From: Candidatus Bipolaricaulota bacterium
GTDB taxonomy: Bacteria; Bipolaricaulota; Bipolaricaulia; UBA7950; UBA9294
Direction of reading: 5' to 3'
Assembly: GCA_030670905.1 (NCBI GenBank)
Contig: DAOVAR010000005.1
Span: 1-34,011, forward strand
DNA: 34,011 bases
Part shown: positions 14,328 through 22,854 of the stretch, in pieces
Position numbering within the stretch: the stretch's first letter is position 1
Layout of the letters: every line of letters starts with the position of its first letter
Notes under the pieces: generated by a model
The model's database searches: none
Told to the model about the DNA's origin: nothing
Seen by the model: only the letters and a program-made list of their open reading frames with translations
Made by a program: the position numbers and the translations under genes

Positions 14328-15608
14328 ATGGATTACATGAGTGCTCGCCAGATCCTGAAAAGCCTGCCTTCTCTTGAGGTCAAGCCAGGATTGGCTAGAA
14401 CTAAACAGCTTCTTGACGCTATTGGTCACCCAGAGAAGTCATTCCCAGCAGTCCACGTGGCGGGAACAAATGGGAAAGGGTCGGTGGTGGCAATGCTGGG
14501 AAGCGTTCTTGGCCGTGCTGGCTACCGAGTGGGGCGTTTTACCTCGCCTGATCTTGTTGATTTTCGTGATCGAATCGCGATCGATAATAAGTGGATTAGC
14601 AGGGAGGAATTAGCCACGATTGTGGAGCAATTGCACTCGCAATTGGCTGGGGAAGACTGTCCGACGTTATTTGAGGCGATGACAGCAATAGCTTTTGAAC
14701 ACTTCTCACGTAACAAGGTTGATATTGCTGTTGTTGAAGCCGGACTTGGCGGTCGATTTGATGCAACAAACGTCGTGGCTCCAATCCTTTGCATACTGAC
14801 TAATGTTGGCCGTGATCACCTCCAAGTATTGGGAAGCTCCCTACTGCGGATCGCTTGGGAGAAGGCCGGGATTGGAAAAGCTCAGGTTCCGTTTCTTGTT
14901 GGGAGGCTTCCCTCCGATGTTGAACAAGTTGTGATAGAAGAATGTCGACGGAGTGAAGCAGTGCTCATCCAGCTTAAGGAACCTGAGATAGAACGGATTG
15001 CCTTTGACTGGGAACATGTTAGCTATAAGATAGCTAAAGGGGACTTACCTAGAAGGATTGATTCCCCCCTCTTGGGTGGTTGCCAGCTGGAGAACCTGAG
15101 AATTACGTTGCAGGGGATTGAGCTTATGAGAAAGGGAGGCTTTGCTATTCCCAACACTGCCGTAGCTCGTGGATTGGCTGAGGTGCAGTGGCCTGGTCGA
15201 TTTGAGGTGATGCAGCGCGGTCCAACAATCGTTCTTGATGGGGCTCATAATCTTCCCGGAATACTCGCGCTGTGCGAGGATGTAAGGCGTTACGTGCCGG
15301 ACAAGAAACACCGCCACCTGCTGTTTGGCGTTCTTGCTGACAAAGAAGTGGTCCCTATTTGCACTACTCTGTTTCCCAGCTTTGAGACGGTTACCCTGAC
15401 CCAATCACATAGCGCCCGCGCAGCATCGGTAAAGGACCTGGCTAAGCTGACCTCTCCACTGAATTCTGTGGTCGTGGAGTCAGCAGATGTGGAGAATGGG
15501 GTGTCTGTGGCTTGCGCGTCGCTAGGCGAAGAAGATTTCCTTCTTATCGCCGGATCAATTACTATTATCCGTGAAGCGAGACCATGTTTCTTGGGGGGTT
15601 CTGTGTGA
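14328..15608 (+). CDS. folC: folylpolyglutamate synthase / dihydrofolate synthase
   Basis: Mur-ligase-type ATP-dependent enzyme adding glutamate to dihydropteroate or folates. The P-loop VAGTNGKGS is at residues 44-52, followed by GRFTSPDLVDFRDRI, EAGLGGRFDATN, LTNVGRDHLQVLG and, in the C-terminal domain, VLDGAHNL. 426 aa is a normal length. ATG lies 2 nt after the valS stop; Met4 is an alternative start. The 3' end overlaps the uppS start by 4 nt (GTGA), so folC-uppS-cdsA are translationally coupled. Confidence 0.95.
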   Translation: MDYMSARQILKSLPSLEVKPGLARTKQLLDAIGHPEKSFPAVHVAGTNGKGSVVAMLGSVLGRAGYRVGRFTSPDLVDFRDRIAIDNKWISREELATIVEQLHSQLAGEDCPTLFEAMTAIAFEHFSRNKVDIAVVEAGLGGRFDATNVVAPILCILTNVGRDHLQVLGSSLLRIAWEKAGIGKAQVPFLVGRLPSDVEQVVIEECRRSEAVLIQLKEPEIERIAFDWEHVSYKIAKGDLPRRIDSPLLGGCQLENLRITLQGIELMRKGGFAIPNTAVARGLAEVQWPGRFEVMQRGPTIVLDGAHNLPGILALCEDVRRYVPDKKHRHLLFGVLADKEVVPICTTLFPSFETVTLTQSHSARAASVKDLAKLTSPLNSVVVESADVENGVSVACASLGEEDFLLIAGSITIIREARPCFLGGSV

Positions 15609-16351
15609 TCGGGATTGAAGAGGTAAAAGCGCGAGAGCTTCCGCATCATGTGGCTATTATTATGGACGGAAACGGGCGCTGGGCCGAGCAGCGAGGACTT
15701 GTACGCACTGCCGGTCATCAAGCTGGCGCTCAAGCCGCTGAGCGCTTGATCCGCTTTGTGGGGAGGCAATTGGGGCTAAAACACCTAACCTTATTTGCTT
15801 TCTCTGTTGAGAACTGGAATCGCCCTCCCGCCGAAGTGGATTTCCTAATGGATCTTCTGGAGCAATTCATTGCAGAGAAGCTGCAGGAGTTCATTGGCGA
15901 AGGGGTTCGTCTTTGCGTATCCGGCGATGTGAAAGGACTTCCTGTTCGTGTACGAGAGACCATTGCTCGGGCGATTGGAGAGACAGCGAAGAATGATCGT
16001 CTGAATCTGAACATCGCTTTGAATTATGGTTCGAGACAGGAGATCCTTGGTGCCTGTCAAATGATTGCTCGGGCGGTACAGCTGGGAGAGCTTGATTTGA
16101 AGATGCTTGACTTAGAGGTATTCTCTAAATTCTTGTATACCAAGGACATTCCCGACCCTGACCTGATTATTCGCACAAGTGGTGAAATGCGGCTGTCCAA
16201 CTTCCTTCTCTGGCAAGCTGCATATTCAGAGCTCTACTTCACAGATACTCTGTGGCCGGATTTCGCTCCAGAGGAGCTGTTGAGCGCCATTGCTGCCTAT
16301 CAGGAGAGAGATCGTCGATTTGGTGCTGTGCCTGAGGGAAACGTAGTATGA
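15605..16351 (+). CDS. uppS: undecaprenyl diphosphate synthase (cis-prenyltransferase)
   Basis: Condenses isopentenyl diphosphate onto farnesyl diphosphate to make the C55 carrier for cell-wall synthesis. Motifs: IIMDGNGRWA (catalytic Asp and P-loop), FAFSVENWNRP, and RTSGEMRLSNFLLWQ with AYSELYF. The track start (ATG 15584) gives a 25-nt overlap with folC. GTG 15605 lies 6 nt after a G6 run and forms a GTGA overlap with the folC stop, giving 248 aa, matching the family; it is preferred. The stop TGA overlaps the cdsA ATG. Confidence 0.95.
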   Translation: MIGIEEVKARELPHHVAIIMDGNGRWAEQRGLVRTAGHQAGAQAAERLIRFVGRQLGLKHLTLFAFSVENWNRPPAEVDFLMDLLEQFIAEKLQEFIGEGVRLCVSGDVKGLPVRVRETIARAIGETAKNDRLNLNIALNYGSRQEILGACQMIARAVQLGELDLKMLDLEVFSKFLYTKDIPDPDLIIRTSGEMRLSNFLLWQAAYSELYFTDTLWPDFAPEELLSAIAAYQERDRRFGAVPEGNVV

Positions 16352-17181
16352 ACGTAGTCAAGCGAACTGTGAGTGGTGTTCTTGCTGGAGGAATCGTTTT
16401 TGCGATTCTGTACGCCGGGTCTCGATTTGACATTGAGTGGATCGTAGGAATCCTGATTCTCATCGTTGCGTATCCCGCTGGCGTAGAATACCTGCAATTA
16501 ATGAAGAAGATAGGGATCCCAGTAGCACGGCCAGAATTCCTGATCTGGATCCCGCTTCTCGTTTTTGGGTACGTTGCTCTAGACGGTCGTTACGGTGACG
16601 TGGTTCTTTTTTTGGCAATCAGTTACCAGGTGTTACGCTATCTGGGAGAGCTTCCGCATCGGACCGGCTTCATGCAGGCAATAGCCGGAGTATTCGGCCT
16701 GTTGTACATTCCCTGGTTGCTCAGTTTCTTTTATCTGATCTATAGCAATCTCGGTGTTTCATACACGCTTGTCCTCTTGCTCATGGTCTGGGGGTACGAT
16801 ACAGGTGCTTACGCATTGGGAAGCCTTATTGGTCGTCATCAAGCCTTTCCATATGTTAGTCCCGGAAAGTCGTGGGAGGGAGTGGCCGGAGGATTTGTTA
16901 TGACAGTTGTTGGAGCGCTGCTGGGTAGCTTCATTGCACTAGCTTGGGAGCCGGCTGCTTTTTGGATAGGGTTTCCCCATATCCTTGGCTTGTCGCTTAT
17001 TGTGGGAATGGCTGTCCAGCTTGGTGATGTTTTTGAGTCTAAGCTTAAGAGAGCAGCTGGGGAGAAGGATTCAGGAACCTTTCTTCCTGGGCATGGCGGC
17101 ACACTTGACCGAATTGATGGACTGTTGTTTGCTTTGCCTGTTTTCTTCTTCTATTACCACCATATTCTTCGCCTCATGTAA
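16348..17181 (+). CDS. cdsA: phosphatidate cytidylyltransferase
   Basis: Integral membrane enzyme making CDP-diacylglycerol from phosphatidate and CTP. 277 aa with about eight hydrophobic segments. The C-terminal signature is clear: GDVFESKLKRAAGEKDSGTF followed by PGHGGTLDRIDG, which carries the metal-binding Asp residues. ATGA overlap with uppS. The uppS-cdsA order is a very common bacterial envelope-lipid cluster. prsW follows after 49 nt. Confidence 0.95.
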   Translation: MNVVKRTVSGVLAGGIVFAILYAGSRFDIEWIVGILILIVAYPAGVEYLQLMKKIGIPVARPEFLIWIPLLVFGYVALDGRYGDVVLFLAISYQVLRYLGELPHRTGFMQAIAGVFGLLYIPWLLSFFYLIYSNLGVSYTLVLLLMVWGYDTGAYALGSLIGRHQAFPYVSPGKSWEGVAGGFVMTVVGALLGSFIALAWEPAAFWIGFPHILGLSLIVGMAVQLGDVFESKLKRAAGEKDSGTFLPGHGGTLDRIDGLLFALPVFFFYYHHILRLM

Positions 17182-17230
17182 ATAGAGCTGGTCTAGCTGA
17201 TGGCCACTAGTAGTTTGGGCGGAGGTCAGT

Positions 17231-18148
17231 TTGGGCTTATTTGTACAGTCAGTTTACCTTTCTGCCGGCCTGTCAGTTCTCTATGTTCTCGCGCTCTACT
17301 GCAGCAATCCATTTCGGCGGCTTCCATCTATTACCGTGATGCTGGTCTTTGTGTCTGGAATGTTTGCCGTAATCCTGGTTAATCTGATCAATGGTCTTGT
17401 TCCGTTGCCGCAAAGCACGGCTGCTTTTTCTAGGTACATAAGAGCGGGATTGCTTGAAGAGGGAGTCAAGTTTCTGCTAATGATAGCCACAATTTGGAGG
17501 TTCAGATTCTCCGATGTAGCTGAGCCAATGGATATCGCAATCTATTTTGGAATCCTGGGAGTTGGCTTTGGCGTATATGAGGATTTCAGTTATATCTTTC
17601 ATGGAAGCTACCCGCTATGGTTGGCGGATGAGATTGGTCGCTTACAGGAGGCGCTACGCTCGATTGTATTGGCGCGCGTTTTTCCCGGGCATATCTTGTT
17701 CAACGGGCTTGCTGGCTACCTTATTGGGAAAGCTCGTTTTTCTGCGAGGCCGCTGTTGCGACTTGCCTGGTTCTGCGGCGGATTCGTTCTTGCGGTGGTC
17801 CTGCATAGTCTGTTTAACGTAATTGCAGATGTGGGCGGGGAGATTCCCCTTCTCATATACATAGTTCTCCTTGTGGGGTTGTTTCTTGTATTTCGGCAGC
17901 TTGCCATAGTCCGATCTCCGTTTCGGGCACTGATCCTCATGATAAGTGAGAATGGGGAACAGGGATGGGATCATCCATGGCCGCCAATTAGGTACCTGTT
18001 TGCAGATGGGTTCGCCTGGCCCGGGAAGAGAAAAAGAGAAGTATTCCAAGTGTTTCCACTTGCCTTGTCGCTTATTATTCTGTATCCATTACTAGTGATG
18101 ATAGTCTACCTAGTGAATCGAGCGATTATGCAGTTTCTTTCAGTATAA
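17231..18148 (+). CDS. prsW: PrsW-family intramembrane protease
   Basis: PrsW proteins cleave within the membrane; the B. subtilis enzyme cuts the anti-sigma factor RsiW. The 305-aa frame has about eight hydrophobic segments with the conserved glutamate pair in LLEEGVKFL, GFGVYEDFSY, the histidine in FPGHILFNGLAG, and a final VLHSLFN. Only TTG 17231 is available as a start: an in-frame TGA lies at 17198 and GGAGG precedes by about five bases. About 50 C-terminal cytoplasmic residues follow (HPWPPIRYLF...), then a last hydrophobic segment. No sigma/anti-sigma pair is in this window, so its substrate is unknown. Confidence 0.88.
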   Translation: MGLFVQSVYLSAGLSVLYVLALYCSNPFRRLPSITVMLVFVSGMFAVILVNLINGLVPLPQSTAAFSRYIRAGLLEEGVKFLLMIATIWRFRFSDVAEPMDIAIYFGILGVGFGVYEDFSYIFHGSYPLWLADEIGRLQEALRSIVLARVFPGHILFNGLAGYLIGKARFSARPLLRLAWFCGGFVLAVVLHSLFNVIADVGGEIPLLIYIVLLVGLFLVFRQLAIVRSPFRALILMISENGEQGWDHPWPPIRYLFADGFAWPGKRKREVFQVFPLALSLIILYPLLVMIVYLVNRAIMQFLSV

Positions 18149-18154
18149 AATGTA

Positions 18155-18186
18155 AGGGCGACCAGGCCAGAATGCCTGATCGCCCT
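18155..18186 (+). terminator. hairpin terminator between prsW and scpB
   Basis: AGGGCGA...TCGCCCT with an inner CAGGC/GCCTG stem, 7 nt after the prsW stop. No plus-strand T-run, so strength is uncertain. It could serve both convergent operons. Confidence 0.45.
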
Positions 18187-18334
18187 CTCTCCGGGTGGTG
18201 AAAAAAGATGAGGGGGTCTTACGCCCTAACTAAGAGACTATAGCGACTCGGATGTAATTTGTCGGTAATGAGGATAACATCTTCCCTCGCTTTGCCGTTA
18301 TCTGGGATTGGCGTGGACAAGAAGCCCAGACACA

Positions 18335-18439
18335 CTAGACCAACTCGAATGCGCTGCTGTCTGTGCCACATTCGGGGCAAGTGCATTTGTCGGGAAGGTC
18401 ATCAGATTGTGTTCTTGGTTCTAGGCTACTGCCCGTCAT
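18335..18439 (-). CDS. possible 34-aa zinc-ribbon micro-ORF
   Basis: Starts inside the last codons of scpB in another frame (ATGACGGGCAG) and reads MTGSSLEPRTQSDDLPDK then CTCPECGTDSSAFELV. The C-x-C-x2-C cluster is typical of half a zinc ribbon. There is no ribosome site of its own; translation would need coupling to scpB. Too short for the track. It may equally be chance or the remnant of a longer zinc-ribbon protein. Confidence 0.25.
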   Translation of the reverse strand: MTGSSLEPRTQSDDLPDKCTCPECGTDSSAFELV

Positions 18440-18956
18440 TGGGTGACAAAGGGGTAGCAGCATGAAAGCGGAATTCCTCGGCGTTACTGAGATCGAAATA
18501 CTGCAAGAAGTTGTCAGTTACGTGCAGAAGGAGCGTGCGGCCTTGTTTATCGGCGCGAATAAGATCTCTATTGACCAGTTCTCGAACATGTTCGTAGGCC
18601 TTATTCCCACGTGCCTTTACTAGGTCAGACTGCGTCATAGGATGATTATAAGCGATCATTGCAAGGCTCCGTAGAATGGGTCGAGGAATATCCTGGTGGC
18701 GAGCAAGGTGGGCAACAGCATCGACATAGCCATGTTTCACGCGTAGTAGTGCTTTCTCTTCGTCTATTATCAACTCAATTCCGTGTGCATTAGGGCCGAG
18801 GTCATTTTGGAGTTCACTCAGCAGATCTCTAGTGCGGCGGGCGGAATCAGGGCCAAGAAGTTTTGCCAATTCTTTGACTGAAAGAGGCCTATCAGCAAGG
18901 AATAGGGCCGCCTCTAACAACCCTTTGTCATGCGGCCTCTGTGTATCTGAACTCAA
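18426..18956 (-). CDS. scpB: segregation and condensation protein B
   Basis: Kleisin-associated winged-helix protein of the bacterial SMC complex. 176 aa with two winged-helix domains: GLLEAALFLADRPLSVKELAKLLG near the N-terminus and ILRSLAMIAYNHPMTQSDLVKARG in the second, followed by RADKQGRTLLLHVTDNFLQYF, all characteristic. TTG start, 3 nt after the scpA stop, with AAGGAG overlapping that stop. Last gene of the smc-scpA-scpB operon. Confidence 0.93.
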   Translation of the reverse strand: MSSDTQRPHDKGLLEAALFLADRPLSVKELAKLLGPDSARRTRDLLSELQNDLGPNAHGIELIIDEEKALLRVKHGYVDAVAHLARHQDIPRPILRSLAMIAYNHPMTQSDLVKARGNKAYEHVRELVNRDLIRADKQGRTLLLHVTDNFLQYFDLSNAEEFRFHAATPLSPNDGQ

Positions 18957-18959
18957 AGC

Positions 18960-19679
18960 CTAGACTCCTTTCTCAATACTGATCAGAATGTCGCCGAGAA
19001 ACTCCTGTTGCTCACAAGAGACCTTTCCCTGGGCAATGAGATGCAGAACCTCGACGAATTTGCGTACCCTTTCTTCCTTATCTCCTTGTCTCAGCAAGCG
19101 GAAAAAGCTCAGAGTGTTTCTGCCTGAGAGCATTTGCTTAATAGTCGAGAAAAGGCCGTGCAGGCGCTCTGAGATATCCTCATCTTCAGCTTGAAGATAA
19201 CTAAGATCGTCTTCATCTTCTTCCCCTAGATGACGCTGTATTCGGCGACGTGTTACTTTCATTGCATAGGCAAGGGCAATCCGCAGGTCGGAAATGGTGA
19301 CGCGTCGTCGTGTGTAACGCTGCAACGGAAGGGAGAACTCTGGGGGTACGAGAGGTTCCTCCCATTCGCTTGCTGCTTCCTCGACTGCTTCTTCTAGTTC
19401 AGCAAGCAATTCATTTCGCTCTGTGGGGCGGCCCATTTCGAGAAGGATGTCTGACTTCATGCGCAGCAAGATTGAGCAAGTCAGAACCATTTGCCCTGAG
19501 ACTTCGTAGTGGAGTTGCCTTAGTGACGCGATATAAGAGCGATAGCGCTGAGCAAGCTTCGCTATGTCGATGCTCCATGGATCCATGTCCGCGGTCAAGC
19601 AGGCCAGGACCTCTTGCCAGCTCTTACCTGCCAGCTCATCAAGTGGGATCGTGGTGATTGATACTTGTTTCATCATCAT
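18960..19679 (-). CDS. scpA: segregation and condensation protein A (kleisin)
   Basis: Kleisin bridging the two SMC heads. 239 aa. N-terminal helices DPWSIDIAKLAQRY and a stretch around LTCSILLRMKSDILL are typical of ScpA. A strongly acidic middle (HLGEEDEDDLSYLQAEDED) links to a C-terminal winged helix (FVEVLHLIAQGKVSCEQQEFLGDI). Three consecutive ATG codons (MMMKQ) leave the exact start open. It lies 5 nt after the smc stop, so the two are co-translated. Confidence 0.92.
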   Translation of the reverse strand: MMMKQVSITTIPLDELAGKSWQEVLACLTADMDPWSIDIAKLAQRYRSYIASLRQLHYEVSGQMVLTCSILLRMKSDILLEMGRPTERNELLAELEEAVEEAASEWEEPLVPPEFSLPLQRYTRRRVTISDLRIALAYAMKVTRRRIQRHLGEEDEDDLSYLQAEDEDISERLHGLFSTIKQMLSGRNTLSFFRLLRQGDKEERVRKFVEVLHLIAQGKVSCEQQEFLGDILISIEKGV

Positions 19680-19684
19680 CGTTT

Positions 19685-22213
19685 TTAATTCAACTTAAGG
19701 GCCAAAATCTTTGAAACTCCATGCTTCATTGTTACTCCGTAGGCTCGGTCTGCATGGCGAATTGTTTCATTATTGTGTGAGACAATGATCACCTGGATAC
19801 GCTCGGCGTAGTATCGCAACATCCGCGCGAGTCGCGTGATGTTTACGAGATCTAGTGCGGCGTCGATCTCGTCCAGAATGAAGAGCGGCGCTTGCTGATA
19901 TTCCTGCAAGGCGAAGATGAACGCTGTCGCAACCAAGGTCTGTTCTCCGCCAGATAGTGAATCAATTAAGTGTGGTTCCTTGTCTGGTGGGTTTGCTTTG
20001 ATCAGGAGTCCCGACTTGATATTCTCTGGCTCTTCAAGTTCTAGTGACGCGGTGCCACCTTCGAACAACTCATGGAAGATACGTTCAAAATGCTCATTGA
20101 TCTGCGCCAGAGTGGAAAGGAAGAGCTCTTTCTTGCGCTGTTCAATCTGGCCGATGAGCATTTCTATCTCGTGTTTTTCAGTCTGAAGGGCGGTTACACG
20201 TTCGCTAAGTAGGTTGAATTCCTGTTCATAGGCTTTGCACTCGTCGATTGCCCGCATATTTATTGGTTCCAATCTGCGGAGGTCTTTCATATTCTTTTGG
20301 GCTAGTTGCTCCAGTTGTCTTAGGGAGTCATTGGCATAGTAAGAATCATCTTGTTCCTGTTTTCCAAAGGCTTCCAATTCTGCACGTGCCTGTGCTTCGT
20401 CGCGCTCGTAACGTGTAAGACCACGTCGCATGTTTTCCAACTGACGATACGTTTCTCGGCGCTTGTCGCGCAATGCGCGCAGATCGTCACTGCGTGTGGC
20501 TGTTTCGCCCTTTGCCAGGGTGGATTCTTGTTGCTGTCTGGAGAGTTCCTGCTCTTTGCGCTGGAGCTCGTCAGTCAGCTCCTCGATCTTCTCCTCTAGG
20601 TCGCTGATCTCTCTTCCTATCTTGGAAATTTGCTGACGCTTTCGTGCCGCATCAAAAGTTGAATCTGCGGGTACTCTTGTCCCTGGTCTCTCTTTCTTTG
20701 TGCCTATTCGGGAGCCACCAGTGAGCGCTCCTCCCTTACTCTGCAAGTCACCGTCCAGGGTTACTGCGCGTACTCCATCGATATCTCGTAGCGCTTCAAG
20801 GTTTTCACAGACTACTGTATCGTACAGTACATACTCAAGTGCACGGCGGTATTTGGGATCAAAATCAACGAGATTGATCGCGTAATCGATAAGTCCTGGT
20901 AGCTTAAGGGCATCGGCCGAGGCAAGGGTTTTAGGTCGTGTGACTAGCCTGCGTAATGGGAGGATGCGTACACGGCCAAGATGATTCTCCTTCAGATAGT
21001 TGATGCAGTTGATTGCTGTCTCACGTGAGTCAACAACGATGTCGTTCAGGTGACCCGCGGCTGCTGTCTGAAAAGGTATCTCGAAACCGGAATTGGGTGT
21101 TGCGATTGACGCAATGGTTCCGTAGACTCCGCTACGCTTTAGCTCAAGTATGGCTTGCACGGCACCACTGCGTTTAGCTGCTGTTTTGTTCCGTGCCTCT
21201 TCGGCGGCTTTGATTCGCGTTACTTCATCTATCATCTGGTGGAGATTGGCGGCTTGCTGGCGTTTGAGATCGATCTCCCCCTGCTTTCGTGAGATTTCCG
21301 ATCGCAGATGCTCAACTTCCTTGATCAGATCGATTCGTCCGTCGCTCTGCAGCCCTTCTCGAACGCTCTCAAGTTCCCATTCCTTATTCTCAATTTGGAG
21401 ATCAAGCTTCTCTACATCTTCCTGCAAGGTCCCTATGCGTCCTGAAAATTGAGCGCATTCCTTTTCGGAGAGAAGAAGTTTTTCCTCAGCTTTCTTTCGC
21501 TTCAAATGTCGGATGGATGCTTGTAAGCGATCCAGTTCTTGAGTCATGCGTTGATATTCCAGTGCCGCATCCCGTTCCCGTGAAAGAGAGAGTAATCGCT
21601 GCCGCCGTTCCGCCAAGATGATTCGGTGGGTATTTAGCTTAGATTTTACTTCCTTGAGTTCGACGATTGCCTTATTTCGTTTCTCGTCATAGGCGGCAAT
21701 ACCACAGATGTCATCGATGATTTGGCGACGTGTTGCCGCATTGTCTCTTATCACTTTGGTGAGTGCTCCCTGGGCGATCAGCTGCTGTCCATCGGGGTCT
21801 ATTTTTGCCTGTACCAATACTTGGTCAACCATTGCTCGCGAGCAAGGCTTACCCATGAAATAGTAGGAAGAAGAGCCATGACTGATACGACGACCGATAG
21901 TGATCTCTGGTGGGGAATCACCATTTGCAAGGAGCTGATCGAATAGATGATTGGTGTTGCTAAGATGAAGAATAACTTCGGCGGCTTGAGCAGGAGAGTA
22001 TTTCTCTCCACCATTGAAAATCAGGTGTTCCATTCTGTCGGATCGTAACTGTGAAGATCTCCTTCCCATAACGAAACTGATAGCGTCAAAGAGATTTGAT
22101 TTCCCAGCGCCGTTTTCTCCAATAATAGCGGTCAGACCGTCGAAGAATGGGACTACTGTCTTCTTGCGAAAGGATTTGAACCCCGTGAGAGCCACGCGAT
22201 TGATTCGTGTCAT
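19685..22213 (-). CDS. smc: short-armed SMC chromosome condensin ATPase
   Basis: SMC dimers use ATP to extrude DNA loops. N-terminal head: VALTGFKSFRKK, Walker A GENGAGKSN, FNGGEKYSPAQAAEV. Coiled coil 1 is only about 190 residues by hand count. The hinge begins near SGVYGTIASI and ends at SKGGALTGGSR. Coiled coil 2 follows, then the C-head with signature LSGGEQTL, Walker B LFILDEIDAALD and a switch His (VIIVSHN). Total 842 aa from ATG 22213, against about 1150-1190 for typical bacterial SMC; the loss is in both arms while head and hinge are intact. The track start adds 17 upstream residues that do not fit the family. First gene of the operon with scpA and scpB, so it is the true condensin and not a stray SbcC or RecN. 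Confidence 0.94.
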   Translation of the reverse strand: MTRINRVALTGFKSFRKKTVVPFFDGLTAIIGENGAGKSNLFDAISFVMGRRSSQLRSDRMEHLIFNGGEKYSPAQAAEVILHLSNTNHLFDQLLANGDSPPEITIGRRISHGSSSYYFMGKPCSRAMVDQVLVQAKIDPDGQQLIAQGALTKVIRDNAATRRQIIDDICGIAAYDEKRNKAIVELKEVKSKLNTHRIILAERRQRLLSLSRERDAALEYQRMTQELDRLQASIRHLKRKKAEEKLLLSEKECAQFSGRIGTLQEDVEKLDLQIENKEWELESVREGLQSDGRIDLIKEVEHLRSEISRKQGEIDLKRQQAANLHQMIDEVTRIKAAEEARNKTAAKRSGAVQAILELKRSGVYGTIASIATPNSGFEIPFQTAAAGHLNDIVVDSRETAINCINYLKENHLGRVRILPLRRLVTRPKTLASADALKLPGLIDYAINLVDFDPKYRRALEYVLYDTVVCENLEALRDIDGVRAVTLDGDLQSKGGALTGGSRIGTKKERPGTRVPADSTFDAARKRQQISKIGREISDLEEKIEELTDELQRKEQELSRQQQESTLAKGETATRSDDLRALRDKRRETYRQLENMRRGLTRYERDEAQARAELEAFGKQEQDDSYYANDSLRQLEQLAQKNMKDLRRLEPINMRAIDECKAYEQEFNLLSERVTALQTEKHEIEMLIGQIEQRKKELFLSTLAQINEHFERIFHELFEGGTASLELEEPENIKSGLLIKANPPDKEPHLIDSLSGGEQTLVATAFIFALQEYQQAPLFILDEIDAALDLVNITRLARMLRYYAERIQVIIVSHNNETIRHADRAYGVTMKHGVSKILALKLN

Positions 22214-22576
22214 CGCCCAACAATCCTTTTCTGCATGCTTGGTGAATAGGTTTGAGTGATACATTTGTGTGCCATGACCAGCTTACTCCATCCTTATACT
22301 AGTCGAAAACGCCGCAGCCGCTCTCGTAGATTGTTCATAGTGATTGTACTCCGAGTAGTCTACTGGCAAAGCTTCTGTTACACAACAAAGCATAGGACAA
22401 GAGCATCGCATTCCATACCCTGTGATGTTTCTTTCGTGGCCCAAATAATGAGGGACAACAACAAGAATCTCGCAGCGCACACATCACTGTTTCTCCTTGG
22501 TAGATACACTTATCCCACAAGGTTAATAGTAGAGATGTAGACACCACTCCAAAGGACGTGTAGACGGGGAGCACAG

Positions 22577-22741
22577 ATGTTTTGTCGCTTGTTCTTAGGA
22601 CGCGTGTCTGTTTGCGGCGTTGCGCGTTGGTGTGGAGAGGAGAAAGCTCATCTTGCCGCGCGCGGAAAGCTTGTTAATCCTCGCACAGGCAAGCGCCTGA
22701 AAAGGAGTCTGGGTCAACGTGGAACAGAAGAGCAGCGTTGA
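22577..22741 (+). CDS. possible 54-aa basic small protein
   Basis: Reads MFCRLFLGRVSVCGVARWCG... then KAHLAARGKLVNPRTGKRLK and a basic C-terminus. GGGGAG lies about 6 nt before ATG. Strongly basic, with three Cys in the first 20 residues; it could bind nucleic acid. No family recognised. It ends inside the hppA -35 region. It could also be part of an untranslated RNA. Confidence 0.3.
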   Translation: MFCRLFLGRVSVCGVARWCGEEKAHLAARGKLVNPRTGKRLKRSLGQRGTEEQR

Positions 22742-22766
22742 ATCAACCTAGGCCATGTAGTAGAAT
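22738..22766 (+). promoter_or_regulatory. hppA promoter
   Basis: TTGAAT (22738-22743), 17-bp spacer, TAGAAT (22761-22766). It gives a leader of about 80 nt. Confidence 0.5.
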
Positions 22767-22783
22767 GACTCAGTTTTTTCGTA

Positions 22784-22812
22784 CTAGGAATGGCTCTTTG
22801 TTAGAGACCTAG
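22784..22812 (+). promoter_or_regulatory. hairpin in the hppA leader
   Basis: CTAGG (22784-22788) pairs with CCTAG (22808-22812), enclosing CTCT/AGAG. It lies between the predicted transcription start and the ribosome site. Function unknown. Confidence 0.35.
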
Positions 22813-22854
22813 CAAATGAGAAACTCACTTTAAAAGAGAGGTGTGTGTAGTGAG

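Larger units (their letters stand above)
22214..22854. other. divergent intergenic region between smc and hppA
   Basis: About 640 bp. It holds one small possible ORF (22577-22741), the hppA promoter and a leader hairpin. The remaining stretch (22265-22560) has only overlapping short ORFs with no recognisable content. The riboswitch classes I looked for (c-di-GMP, fluoride, cobalamin) were not convincingly present. Confidence 0.5.

Noticed and set aside
22676-22725. Resemblance to a c-di-GMP-I riboswitch (CGCACAGGCAAGC...)
   Set aside because: The receptor-loop half and conserved GGGACGCAAAGCC core are missing.
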